In this document: positions 9,501 through 21,712 of the stretch, piece by piece
Numbering within the stretch: the stretch's first letter is position 1
How the letters are laid out: each line of letters starts with the position of its first letter
DNA from: Gymnothorax reevesii
Taxonomy: Eukaryota; Chordata; Actinopteri; Anguilliformes; Muraenidae
Assembly: GCA_029721435.1 (NCBI GenBank)
Contig: CM056583.1
Span: 54,539,620 to 54,603,619 of the forward strand
Length of the DNA: 64,000 nt
Direction: 5' to 3'
The notes under the pieces: model-generated
The model's input: the letters and a program-made list of their open reading frames with translations, nothing else
The model's database searches: none
What the model was told of the DNA's origin: nothing
Translations under genes and position numbers: made by a program

Positions 9501-10977
9501 ATTGGTGCATCCCAGAAATCAATGGGTAAGAACAACATAAGAAGAAATTGGGCATACGAACAAAAATAAGAGAAAATGTGTTCTTATATCGCTTCTTGCA
9601 TGAGGCCCAATGTTTCTAATGTAAGATAGAAATGGAATTGGACAGTTCACTCTCATCAGTGCATAGCATAATTTAAGTTCTAAACTTTCACGATCAGCAG
9701 GATTGGCACCAAGTTCCAGGCCTCTCCATTCTATCTTTGGACAGTTTAGCTCTGGCGAAGTGTGCACTCCATCTGGCAGTCATCTCGGAGAGCCACTGAC
9801 AGGATATTAGCAACTCCCTACTTCACCCTAAACATCTGAGCTCAGCTGTGTCTTCTTACTCTGAGCTTTGTCCCACTGTTACCATATTACTATCAATAAA
9901 CCTTACTACTAGATTTTACTCAGCCTCTGCACTTGATTCCTGGTCTGGATCATAACAGCCTGAACTGAATGCTGGTGAACTCCGATCACTTAGATGGCAT
10001 TGCATCAAGCACTGTCATTTATGTCCAGTAACCACATTGCTGCAGGATCAACTCGACTAACCTTTGAAATACATCCAAAAATGCTAGTTAAAACTTCACT
10101 GCGCAAAAAGAAAGCCGTATTTTAATAATGTCCTGAAGCTCCCCTGACTTCTCTGGGCTCAGAGGTTTCTGCAATGGACCATCACACAGTGGAAACGTGT
10201 TGTGGTTAAAATAATCAATATTTCAAGGCTTTTTTTTTTTTTTTGAAAGAATGGATGCTGTGTGCTTAAAATCAAAGAAAAAAGGGCCATCCAGACAGTT
10301 ATCAGAAAAAATATCCAAAAGGCATTCTCAAGGGGTAACTTGCATTTCTGTGAAGGAACCATAAATGCAGAAAAGTTCACTGAGATTTTGGAGCAACATA
10401 TGATGCCTTCAATATTGCATCATTTCCAGGGACACCAGTGTATATTTCAACAAAATAACTCAAAAAACCACATTCTGCATGCATTAAGAGGGCATTGCTG
10501 CAAAGGAAGAGGGCTCGGGTGCTGGAATAGCCTGCTTGTATTTCCTACTTGTCCCCAGTAGTGAACAAATGGTGCATTTTTAAATACAAAATGTGACAAC
10601 AAAGACCCCATACAGTTGCCTACCTTAAAACGTTTCCGGAAGAATGGTACAAAATCACATTAAATCATGTAATAACTTGGTGTTTTCAGGTCCTAAATGT
10701 TTATTAAGTATTGTGAAAAGGAATGACAACGTTGCAAATCAGTAAATACTTTGTTGGCCTTACTTTTTAAATACAGTGCAAGAATCAAAATTCCAATGTG
10801 TCTATTTAAAAAAAAATCGATAAAACGCATGTGGTGAGGCTTCACATTATGTGTCGTTGTATTGTTTTGTATTGTATTGCTCTTGTATTGGCAGAAATAA
10901 TAATAATTGACATATCACTGCTATCAATTTTAATTTTAATTTAACATACCGTCCAAACTTTTTCTGATTTGGGGTTG

Positions 10978-13335
10978 TACTCTAGTCAAGCAGCAAACAA
11001 AACTAAACAAAATCCCAATGGGTCTGGTGGTTTGAAGCCACTCTAATCTTTATGGGACTCCCTGACTGACTTTTGCAGTGGGTCCAGAAATAAACGATCA
11101 GTTGCGAGGACCCTGTGCCTGTGGGACTGGTGATGGGCTCTGGTCCCAGGAAAACAGCTGGGCAGAGAGTTCACAGTTGGCTGATTGATGCTTACTTTTC
11201 CAGCTAACTAGGCATGGGCGGGGATGGGCCACCTCTGCGAATTACTAGGTCCCAGTTGCTTCTTCTATGGTCAGTTGTCTCTGTCCACACTGAGAGCCAC
11301 TCTCTGTCCCCTGTCCCAGCAGTATGCACTGCCATTCAAGCAGAGTATATTCATAGTCTGGATAAACAGTCTGACCTTGACATTTCATAGACCTCATGAC
11401 AGACATGCATGACATGAAGAGACAAGAACATTTACTGTAATGTTTAACGCTCACATCATGGTAAAATTTAGACAAATTTCTCAAGCAAAGTTTCCAATAA
11501 TAATGCTTTTTGTTATGTTGGAACTATTTTCAAATGTTTAATTAAAAAGCCTGAAAACATTTTTCACTGGTCACACATTTTGTCTGAATGAGCCATCAAA
11601 TAGACTGTGCCTGAATTTATCAATGGAAGCTCTTATTTAGGAATTAGAAAAATAAAATCAATCTGCTATTCATTACTGTTTTTCCCAAACTTTCAGAAGA
11701 CATCCTGGAATTTGGATAAATGATTTAATAGATATTTACTTCCTCATTTTCAACCATGACAATCACTGATAAATTTTATGCAAATCATTCCAACAATCCA
11801 CATAATGGCAACATTAAGATTTGAGTGGCTGATCGCTGATGACCATCTAAGAGCATATTTGTCCTATGCATGCGTTGTTCCAGTAAATATAAATGTTTGC
11901 TCATCGGTCAGTTACCACTGAAAACCCAAATGCCTTACTCTGTAATACTCAATGCATGTGGAGATTCCGACGCAAGCATGGTAACACCCAGCATTATAGT
12001 TTGTACAAATTTCAAGCTCAGAATTCAATACCTATTATTATTCAATCAAGAAGACAAAAGCAAGACAAAAAAATTAAGACCGCAAATTTTTGTGCATTCT
12101 GTATTACAGTAATATAAAATAAGTTTTATAATTACCATAAACCAAGCAAAACATGATTAGAAAAAAAAACAATTATTGCTGGAAATAGGACCTTTCTTTC
12201 AATAAATTTCTGTCTCCTTGTACATTTATGAACTCATAAAGACAAAGAAATCGACTGGTTGTCTGCAGTAAACATATTATACTGTATTGCCTCAGAATAA
12301 TAATCTAATTCAGTAGAATTGAAATCTTTGCCGTTCATAAATTAAAATAATAAAATCTAAGTAAGTTTGACAAAGCTTTTGATCTGCTTGGGAAAATCTA
12401 ACCATCAAGTTGTTAGTTATATAATGGACAAAGAATCAGACGATTTGAAGAACCATATCAAAGATGAGGATCATTGAGCTTTGGGCCTGTTTTAAACACC
12501 GAAAGTTTCAGCAACAAAAAAAGGAAAAAATAAAAGAATATATCTTTTTTGTTTGGAGCTATGGTGCAGAAGTATGGCATTTTTGCTGGTAGTTCAGAAG
12601 CCAAAAGTTCCTCGTTCAACTTAATGTATTATAATGTATTTTGTATGAAATTAGTCTTATAGCACATGACTTTTTACACTATGCACCGAGTAGAAATGCC
12701 AAGCCAAGACGGGTTTTAAGTCCTGTTCTTGTCATCATTAAAGCTTTTTAAAGTTCTTGTGTCCGAGAAATCAGAAGCAGAGGTTTTGCTCAGGGCGTGT
12801 GCGCAACTTTGATGTTTCTTCAGTGACTGAGATACCACTCAGTGGATACCCTGTTTTATGCGCCCTGTGCAATTTTACAAGCCTCGTTTGTGGGTCCGAC
12901 CCTGTACAGCACAATTCGGTACTTTTGTTTTTCACCAAAAGGAATGTACATCGCTTGCACATTCATTCAAGAACAATGTTTTTCTGCATACCCTGGCTGG
13001 CCAAAGTTCCTCAAATGTCCGCATCACCCAGCATTCAGGTTATCATTTGTTGCCACAGAGTTGCTGCTTAAAGGAGACAAGTCAAGTAAATGGCTTCAGG
13101 CAGCCCGTAGAACATTTTTTGGGGCAGGGGCTGTTGTTCAAAATGAGCCCCGTACAGAAACCTACTCAGTGACTGGTGCCTAGGGTGAGGAAAGGGCACA
13201 ACAACCAAGTACAATGAAACCCATGACTGGTACAGAATGCATTTTACCTCAATGAAAATGAATGACAACAGTCATAATACTTTTAATATAATAATACATA
13301 AGAGGTACATTGAATACGTTATCGGAGTTAGAGTG
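10978..13335. other. Unassigned intergenic sequence
   Basis: Several overlapping frames of 60-113 aa occur at 12757-13183. None shows a known domain, and they are in three different frames over the same bases, so chance is likely. No repeats with clear termini were seen. Confidence 0.3.
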
Positions 13336-13339
13336 GATA

Positions 13340-13720
13340 CAGAGTTGTGAAAAAGTATTTGCCTCACAAATAGATTTCCTCTATTTTAGCATATTTGTCA
13401 GACTGAAATGTTTCCGATCATCCAACTAATTTTAATATTCAACAAAGATAACCTGAGTAAACACAAAACGCAGTTTTTAAATGAAAAATGCTATCCAACC
13501 CTATCTGATCCTAAGTGAAAAAGAAATTGCCCCTTTAATTGCTTAATCAACTAATTAAAGGAATTTCATTGATAATTTGGTTCAATATGAATGGGCACAC
13601 CCCGGCATGATTACTGTAGGCTTTGTTGTATATATCTGCCTGTTTATGTGTTACCTTATTTAAGGCTTTATAATTCAAGATTGCAGCTTCACAGAGAGGA
13701 CAGGTATGGCTCAACTGAGT
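13340..13720 (+). repeat. Tc1-type long-TIR repeat, copy A
   Basis: Begins GTGAAAAAGTATTTGCC and continues through AAATGTTTCCGATCATCC, ATAACCTGAGTAAACACAAA, CAGTTTTTAAATGA and GCTATCCAACCCTATC. I recognise this as the long terminal repeat of a Tc1-like family common in fish. The inverted counterpart is at about 19775-19890. It has no coding content. Confidence 0.6.
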
Positions 13721-16605
13721 CAAGACACTTGTAGCATCTAGAATTCCATCGCATTTCAGCTTATTTTCATTTTATTTGACTCCTAGAGAGTAGATCATTT
13801 AGAATTTGATGCTGAGATTAATTATTTCAATGCTGAATTTTCATGATGATTTTTTATGTTTGCAGCCATTTTTCTTTACCAAAATCATGAAAATCATTGA
13901 CAAAATTCTAAACTTCATCATGGAGAAAAGGCATGTTTTGCGTTAGAATTTAGGCAATTCCACATAAGAGTTGCTAAAACAGCAATTTTGTTGAAGTGTT
14001 TTATATTCAAAATATATAGGTTAGACGACTCGTTACCAAATCAGACACTGAAACCATTTTGAAATATCTTTGCCGGTCTTCTCAAAAATTTGATTTAAAT
14101 TTTGTTACTTTTTTTTTGCTCCAGGACAAGGATCAAAGGTTATTTTTCCAAAGCTGACAAGTCCTAAAAGATATTTAGCTATTTCCTGGTATTTACTGTA
14201 TTTACATACATTGGTAGCCAAAGTATTTGAGATTGTAAGTCATTGCAGGAAATATAAACACACAATTCCAGTGGGTCATTGTGAAATTTGTAATTTTTCA
14301 ACGAGGTCAGCAACACAAACATACCATTTTTCAATTGCTTAATCTAGTAGATTATCAGAAAATGTAATTCCGTTACCATTTTGTAATTCCGTTACCGCTG
14401 TTTCTTTCTCATAAATGGCATCCTACAAAATATCTGTGAACATATTGGTCAATGTAAACTTACCATGGCCTGGTAAACGTCCTAGGCTACCACTTTTAGC
14501 TTAAACCTACTGCCTATCATTGCCACTTTTCAGAGAAATGCCTTTCACAGTAAAGGCAAAAATAGTGGCATTTTTTCTGCCGAAATTTTGTTACCGACAC
14601 TCTCCCCTTCGTATAGCCTTCTACAAAATGGATTAACCCAAACTTTGTGTTATACAGCTCAGCTGGCATGCAAGTGGAACTGATAAAAGCACAGGCAAGT
14701 CGTGGGCTGAGAATTTACTGGACCTATCTCCACTTTTTATTAAATGAAGAAAATGGGATGTGAAATTTTGCTGCAACATAATTTCTCACTCCAAATACAC
14801 TTTTCAGATATTTATATTCAGGGGAGTTATTGGGACTGAAAGGTATAATATCATGTAGTTATACCTTTATTAGAACGATTTTAGATAGAGGATCTAAGAA
14901 AATGGAATTTTTTGGAATTTTCAAAATGTCATACATTTCGCAGGTATATGGTTCTATCTCCTTGATAGCTCCTTGTATTTCCAGAAATGTTTAGCCACAA
15001 AGTTCTGTCTTGCCTAATGTTTTTTAAAAAAAGAACATAACAACGTGTCTCCACACAAATCTGCAAATTATATGTTCATGGTCAAAGGTAATACCGAATT
15101 TTATTGGCAATAATAATTGTACTGATAATAATAATCACAGAAAATGGGCAGCCGCATCCTGTCTGAACATAAATAGGAAACAAACCTTGTAAGACTGAAA
15201 TGAGCTACAGAGGGTGTCTCGAGGGTGTTCAGTGTCAACCGCTCCCATCTTTATAGCTATTACAAGTTCATCTGAGCACATTTAATGCAGACATGATACA
15301 TGCTACATAGTAAACAAACTCTGGCCTTGGGCTTGGTTTCATCTAGTACTATGTCCATCATATTGTACGTGTTCATGTGCATACATATGCATCTTGCAAT
15401 GCATAAAATATACGATTGAAAATCAAGTAATACTATCTTAAATGGTCCCCTGGAATAAGACAAATGAAGGGTTTTATGATATAAACGTTTCATTCAAGTG
15501 CTGTACCGAAAATATCTACCTATCTGAAATATCCCTGATTTCATCATCTTACAACCTTCGATTTGGAATTTTAGAGGGATTTTGCTTTAAAATGGCTGAG
15601 TGGATAGAACCTTTGCTCAGCGATCTTGTCATCCTGATGAGATGACCGTATATATGTGACATAGAACTTATTAAACTGAAGTGGACTGAAAATTCATACA
15701 AAGTACTATGCACTTTCTGGATGTTTCTTTCAGTTGCCATCTATCATTGAAAATTGAAAATTACATCAGGATATAGTACCTTTTAATACTAAGATTATTT
15801 CTAAAGTAGAACATAATTTTTGATGAAAAGTGAAGATAGACCCAGTTAATCCATACACAAAGTAGCTACTGCATCCGACTAATAGATGGCAGGTAAAAAT
15901 GACATGAAAATTACTCTCGACTGTAATTCCGTTACTGTGGAGTTGCCCATTTGGGCTGCAAACATATAAAATCTTCATGAAAATTCAGCTGAAATGCAGA
16001 GAGAACTAAATGCAGCCCCTTTGCCAGTCCTGTGTCTGTGAGAAAGTACCCCTATGGTCTTAAGGGCCCCGGCACCTAGCAGAGACCTCTGCGGTCATGA
16101 GAGCAGATGCAATTGGGGTCTGTATGGCATCACTTGGTCTGCTCAACTTAGGTCACGACAGCTGAAGCGGCCCTCTGCCTCAGGGTTAATGGACAGTTTC
16201 TGGGGTAAAGGTTGGCGTTGAGCACCTTGCAAAGCACCTGAAAACAGCTGAGACAACTTTGGCAGGGAGAATGCCGCAATGCCATAAACTGGACTTTTCA
16301 GAGACTGTTTCAGAAAATACTTCACATTACCTCCCTTGATGTTGCAAATCCAATGTGTATTTTTGTTATACGACTTAAGCTGAATGGTAACATTAACAAC
16401 AGTTATCTTCTGGACTGTAACTGATGTTTCATGGCAAACTGTAGTGCAAGCATATCGTGTTTGGTATCATTTTACCCCACTAAGATTCCGAAATCACATG
16501 GTACATATTTCAAAGGGATTAAAATTGTACGGAACTCACATTCAAAAGACCTCATCGAAAAGAAATCTACTTCTGCTTCTCATGGTAATGCCCCCTCCCA
16601 AACCC
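13721..16605. other. Unassigned; three GTAATTCCGTTAC motifs
   Basis: No supported gene. The 13-mer GTAATTCCGTTAC recurs at about 14366, 14387 and 15921, the first two almost in tandem, which suggests a common repeat origin for 14.3-16.0 kb. No termini were found. Confidence 0.4.
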
Positions 16606-17150
16606 CCTCGGAGGAGGGGTTGCCTTCCTGAGTACCCAAAGTGATTTATGACCCTGCTGTTGGAAGTGCTTCTGGAGTTTGGGCGTAAAAGGGAGAGGAA
16701 CAAAGGATTCAGGGAAGACCGCACTCGGTTTCCCATGTGTGCATCTCCATGCTATGTGTAGCCAATAGTAGTTATGGAGGATCACAACCGACCTCCCACA
16801 CGGGAATCCCCATGCCGTTTGTAAACAATAGTAATTATGGAAGATCGTAGACGACTTCACACGTGCATCTGTATGTGTGTAGCCGGCACCCCACGCGCAT
16901 CTATGCCAAGGTTAGCTTTTATTGAGTCATGGAAGATCTTGGGCGATTTGATGCAATATTGCTACCGTAGCTTGTATCCATCCTTCCCTCATATACTTTG
17001 TGTATATGTGTAGTTTTGAGCTGCGCCAGGTATGATATGACTTCTGCTTTTTATTTTTCTGTAACAATGTAATCGGTTTGTGTGATGTAAGCTTGGGCCT
17101 GCCTGGAGAAATAAATTGATAATTGTATTGTATTTTGTTGTGGGATTCTA
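16606..17150 (+). repeat. LTR-like unit A with tandem modules and AATAAA
   Basis: Contains four degenerate modules of about 60-90 bp, starting near 16705, 16774, 16838 and 16926. Each is built from GGAAGATC or GGAGGATC, a GACTTC or GACCTCC block, a CACGTGCATCT-like block and GTGTAGCC. Then comes CTGTAAC...GTGTGATGTAAGC, CTGCCTGGAG and AATAAA at about 17112. Unit B at 26.1-26.55 kb has the same order on the same strand. The layout (repeated upstream modules, then a polyadenylation signal) is that of a retroviral-type LTR. No retroviral gene was recognised between the units, so the label is tentative. Confidence 0.45.
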
Positions 17151-18840
17151 GTTTGGATGAATATATTCCCTTTCAGCTCGAAACCTCATCTTCTTGGGTA
17201 ACGTAGGGCTGTAAGTGCGATACCTGATCAACATGCTTGGTCTGCGTTATTAGTGGATTTTCCATGCTGTGATTGGTCTCATTATGATTAGGCTTCGAGG
17301 AGATTCCGTGATACCGAGTCGGCTTGGTCCCTGAACGGAAATCTTTCAAACACAAAGTCCCTGAACTGATAACATCACACTTTAGAGTTTCTCGCTTTGG
17401 GCCCCGGTAATCCCTAGTCATAGCTATTTTCAATATCAAATTACTGCGCATAATAATACCGCCTCTGACTTAATCTGCCGAAGTGGGTTGTACAGATGCT
17501 TCTGGTCCGGAGGAATAAGGTATAGTTCCAGTTCTGGGTGAGATGCACAACATAATTCTCAATACATAAATTGGAGTCAAGTCAAGATTTATGCAAATGC
17601 ATGGTAACTGCGATTGGGTATAACAAAATTTTCTATCCTCAATTTCATATGGAGTCAGATGAATTGCAACTGCTACGACATGAGGACTGCAGCATCCGCA
17701 AGGCACATTTCAGGCCACTTAAAAGCATAACATGAAATACGTAATCACGTTTGGCCTGAGGCAGTGGTCTAGTCCTGAAGCTGTAGCCAGACCCCATTAT
17801 TATAATGGAGACCGTTAAGACTTTCTTTTCCCTGGTTGTTAAGGCAAACATGCTGAGACCTTCTGCCTCAGCAAGGACCCTCCTTGGCTTAGTTGCACAG
17901 TGTTTACAATAGCATGTCAAAGAGATTTACAATTCCAACAAACCATAAATCCTGCAGTACTGAAATACAAAAAAATGAGATAAACCAATATGTTGTATTA
18001 TTATAATAGTGCAAAATAACTACGTCTATAATTTATTTTTTATCATCCATTGCTCTGTAGGCTACTCCTGCAAAATCTTGTTATGGCCTCCTCAGTTTGT
18101 GAATGATATTGACATTGTTTAAGGCTATCAACAAACTGGATGCAGGTACACTCTAATAAGTGTGACTGCATGTGACTTAAATTAATTTGTGGAATATTTT
18201 CACACTTAGAAATACGAAATTGATTTTAAAAGAATTTATGTCTATCCACAATCCAATTCAAATAATCGAGTTCAGTAATTTTATTATGCCAGCTTAACTT
18301 TAGATGCTACATTTAAAAGGTTGCTGAATTATTATCTTGAATGTTTAAAATCATTATCAATGCAAGTAATCTGGTAAGGTGGTAGGGGCCTCCAAAGCTA
18401 ATGATATCAGCTTTACGACAACAAATGTTAGTTCAAGACTCTTCTAGAACACATCAGAGCGTTCCACTTAAAGAGCCCACAAGGAACAATAACTAGGCAT
18501 TTAATTGCAATACAGCAATGACCTTTTGGAATCCTAATTAATCAATCCTAATTAATTTCTCTCGACACGAAATCTACAGATTCATTCAGAGCATAATAAT
18601 AATAATAATAATAATAAGAAACAAGATCAGCAAGATCTTGGTACAGTATACTGTCCAGGGAAACTCAATCTCCTTCTTTTTGTTCTCCTTCTTGAAATTG
18701 CCACTGCTGTTTTCTTATATTGCTTTTGCTGTTTTGCTGAATTAACTACTAATGTTTAGTTTGTTCAAGTTTGTTATTCACTTTGAGACAGCTATTTGCA
18801 TAGGCCTAAAAAAGTGAGAGGGAGGGGTGGCAGTGCCGTC
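17151..18840. other. Unassigned; AAT microsatellite inside
   Basis: No recognisable gene. TATGGAGTCAGATGAATTGC at 17649 recurs with few changes at 26579, at similar distances from the two LTR-like units. An (AAT)n run lies at 18593-18617. Confidence 0.4.
18593..18617. repeat. (AAT)n microsatellite
   Basis: About eight uninterrupted TAA/AAT units. Confidence 0.9.
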
Positions 18841-19069
18841 AAGCCACAAGAATTCTGCTGGCCAATTTTTCATGACCACCAGAGCCGCAGTTGCATTCCT
18901 GTATCTGCAAACATGTTGACCAAACAAGACTCATCAATCTAAAATATTCCACAACCCCGCTCTTTCCAGCTTTATTGGTTTCACTTGCTTTCTCCTAACC
19001 ACCTGCCAGCCGGCTGCATGTGTTTCTCATTTAGTTTCTCAATCTTCGGCATCCTGCGGTTGTCATTCT

Positions 19070-19450
19070 CTCAGTGGCCACTTTATCATGTACACCTTTC
19101 TTATACTGACTTTACCCCTAGAACTGCTCAAGGTCTTTGTGACATGGACCCATTAGGGATCCATAAAGGAGCTAGAGACATTCATTGAAGATTTTGGTCT
19201 ATGCTGACATAATAGCACCACAAAATGATTTTTTAAATTTTGCGGAACAGTCATGCTGCAAATCACATCCCAAAATGCTCTGTTAGACTTAAATCTGGTG
19301 ACTGTGAAGCAATTGGAGTACACTGAACTCATCACCATGTTCATGAAACCCACTTGAGAAGATATGGGCATGTTATCCTATGAAGTTGATATTAGAAGAT
19401 GAGGGACTGTGGCCATCAAGTGTTGCACATGGCAGTAACAATACCAAGTA
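19070..19450 (+). repeat. Fragment of a Tc1-type element (TGGCCACTTTAT terminus)
   Basis: TCAGTGGCCACTTTATCATG at 19073 followed by TACACCTTTC is the terminus of a DNA transposon family common in fish. Downstream strings such as ATGTTCATGAAACCCACTTG, ATGGGCATGTTATCCTATGA and CACATGGCAGTAACAATACC fit the antisense of its degraded interior. The copy is truncated and noncoding. Confidence 0.5.
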
Positions 19451-19890
19451 GGAAGAGGAATTTAAACAACATTTATAAAGGAGGCCAAATGTGGCTCTGA
19501 CTGTGGTTTACTGGAGTCTCAGAACTTTGTAACCTTCTCCAGACTGAGGAAATGTCAACAACTATGTTTCTCATCTGATTTTGAATTTCTTTTGATCACG
19601 GGATCATGTGATGCTTTTCTCCTGCAATGTTAAGAGTCAACAGGACTGGCAGTAATCATTTCTGGGTGTATCTCATGAAATTGAACCCACTTTAAATTTG
19701 AACTTTTTGAACCCAGTTAAATTTGTTCACCCATTCGATTTTGTAACTAAGAAGGCAATTTTTTTTCATTTCGGCCCAGGTAGGGTTGGATAGCTTTTCC
19801 TCTTCAGTAAATTAAATCCTCATTTAAAAATGGATTTTGCGTTTATTTGAGTCATCTTGGTTAAATGTTAAAATTAGATGATCTGAAACA
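19451..19890 (-). repeat. Tc1-type long-TIR repeat, copy B
   Basis: The inverted counterpart of copy A. The terminal stretch at 19780-19890 contains GTTGGATAGCTTTTCC, CATTTAAAAATGGATTTTGC and GATGATCTGAAACATTTAA. Upstream interior strings (TTTGTAACCTTCTCCAGACT, GACTGGCAGTAATCA) fit the same family. Copies A and B could be separate copies or two ends of one heavily expanded element. Confidence 0.5.
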
Positions 19891-21203
19891 TTTAAAGCTT
19901 CCCTTTCGCCGAAAATAAATGAAATTCTAATTTGAAGCTACTGACTGAATTTGATATTGGGAAATAAATTTATTGCATTTATTTTCTCATAAAATGTTGG
20001 GTTAATTAGATAAAACTATTTTTGTAAGTTAATTGGGAACGCCCCAAAAAAAGTGCTGCTAGTGTGAACACGATTACATAATCGCTGTGACATCATCGGT
20101 TGACATTGCCGACACTGCAACATAACAACTGCGTTCGCATGCATTGTTGCCCTTTACTGTTCTTCATTTCTGCTATAGTAGCTTCTCATAGTATGATGTA
20201 AATTGATTGCTTTTTGGGGAACAAACTAGCTATTGCCAACTCTGAGGAAGCACAGTCTTTTTTAAATTAATATCAGACCCAGATTGTGTTGGTGATTTCT
20301 GGTGTGAGAAAACTTTTCATTGCTTTGCCTATGCTACAGCTACCCCATGTTCAGCCATTGAATGCTTTCAATAATGCATACATAAACAAACATTAATAAT
20401 ATTACAATCATATCTGTCTACAGTTACCTGTACAAAGCACAAGTCTTTTTTATACAGACTTTTCAGCAGACTTGGCAACAAAAATATAGATCTCTACCCA
20501 AGTAACATCAGACCACAGACATATGTTATAAAGGGCAAAGCTGACAATAAATCAAACAATCAATTTTGTTTTCATCGCTTCGTTATTTAGGTGTGGATGT
20601 TGAAGATCGATTGCCACCGCGCATCTGCAGCGGGCACCGTGGACCCAGAATGGTGCATCATCAGCCACCTACCCCACCCATGCCTGGCCAGCGAGCTGGC
20701 AACATCCAGTGTGACCTAAAAACAGCACAAAGCAATCCACACACCCTGATCTTTTTCCTTTTCTAGTTGCCCCTCATACTTGACGCTTCACAGAACTTAT
20801 TCCAGCAAAATCACTTTTGTGAGATTTGTATGGCACTGCTCCTGGTTTAAGCTTGGGGGTTGATTTCATTTGATATTGGTTGAGGTTGAATACGTAATTC
20901 TTCCCACAATAAATTGTAAATATGTTTTTTCTCTCATTGCGGACAAAGGTAAACTTCTGGAAAGATAATAATAACACATGGTGTAATTTGAAACCACTTT
21001 GTTATCGTATACTTATGTTTCTGATGTTTGGTTCTGTTATCACGCGACCACCTAGCTAGGTGTGCAGAAAAAAAGATTTTAAATATAAAAATAACGATGA
21101 CATCAACAATATACAGAAGTGGTAATTGCACAAAAAAACTGCAAATTATTGTGATCGAGGTCCGGACTGTCCCGTGTTGGATTTCAAAGATCGACCGACG
21201 TTG
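19891..21203. other. Unassigned
   Basis: Short frames only (66 aa at 20566-20766), with no recognisable domains. No terminal repeats were found. Confidence 0.3.
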
Positions 21204-21211
21204 GACTACAC

Positions 21212-21704
21212 CAAGGGTGGCCAACCCTGGTCCTGGAGAGCCGCAGTGTCTGCTGATTTTTGGTGTTACTCAGCACTCAATAAATGGATTAAAGCAGTTG
21301 ATTACTCAACTGATATCATCTAGTGTCTCAGGTTTAATTTTGTAATGATGAGCCAATCAAGCAATTAGCGTGAAGAACTCACAAGACCTCTAGAGCCAAT
21401 TAAGCAGAATTGCAGGTTGTGACTGATTTTTCAGTGTGGTTGGATATTTTTAGCATAGTTGTAATGCAAAGTAGAAGTACAGAGTACAAATAAAAGTTTA
21501 TAGAGCCGGGGTGGATAACGCTGGTCCTGTAGAGCCAGAGGTCCTGTGTGCCGAGTTAGTTTTTCTCCTCCCAATTTAAATCTAAGACACAGGTGAGATA
21601 AGAGAAGGGTGTAATCAACTGCTTTAATTCATCAATCAAGTGCTGAGTAACACTAAAAACCAGCAGACACTGCGGCTCTCCAGGACCAGGGTTGGCCACC
21701 CCTG
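21212..21704. mobile_element. hAT MITE with 8-bp TSD
   Basis: The left terminus CAAGGGTGGCCAACCCTGGT and the reverse complement of the right terminus, CAGGGGTGGCCAACCCTGGT, are near identical inverted repeats that continue inward (CTGGAGAGCCGCAGTGTCTG). Flanks 21204-21211 (GACTACAC) and 21705-21712 (GACTAGAC) match at 7 of 8 positions, the hAT target-duplication size. The 493-bp element is noncoding. A third, divergent terminus-like string (GGGGTGGATAACGCTGGTCC) occurs inside near 21508, suggesting one copy inserted into another. Confidence 0.8.
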
Positions 21705-21712
21705 GACTAGAC

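Larger units (their letters stand above)
6448..9608. mobile_element. TIR element inserted in the Tc1 transposase
   Basis: The termini are inverted: GGGCCTCATGCAGCAGCATT at the left, and GGGCCTCATGCAAGAAGCGA as the reverse complement of the right end. Subterminal TTTCTCTT blocks are shared. The flanking triplets ACT (6445-6447) and AAT (9609-9611) could be a mutated 3-bp target duplication, consistent with a PIF/Harbinger-like element, but this is not secure. Length is 3161 bp. The interior holds further repeat debris, including a hAT remnant, so it has been a target itself. Confidence 0.6.
6382..10740 (+). pseudogene. Tc1-like transposase, interrupted and decayed
   Basis: ATG at 6382-6384 starts MGRRLPFCSQLHEKIIERYK before the coding sequence is broken at about 6447 by another element. 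Continuation from 9609 is recognisable by position and by the NNVSNVR-like string, but carries stops. The catalytic-half remnant at 10262-10561 includes INAEKFTEILEQHMM, then a degraded IFQQNNSKNH where Tc1 proteins have Q-Q-D-N. The metal-binding Asp is replaced by Asn. A KRARVLEW-type string lies just before the stop. It is clearly inactive. Confidence 0.7.
6225..10977 (+). mobile_element. Tc1/mariner element split by a 3.2-kb insertion
   Basis: The left end after TA (6223-6224) reads CACATTCAGAAAAGTTGGGA. The reverse complement of the right end reads CAACCCCAAATCAGAAAAAG and abuts TA at 10978-10979. Without the inserted block 6448-9608 the element is about 1.6 kb, a normal Tc1 length. The interrupted transposase reading resumes after the insertion (AACAATGTTTCTAATG at 9608), which shows that both parts belong to one copy. 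Confidence 0.75.

Noticed and set aside
12757..13183. Several overlapping frames of 100-113 aa
   Set aside because: Three different frames cover the same bases, none with a recognisable domain or codon pattern. Most likely chance openness in a locally GC-richer stretch.
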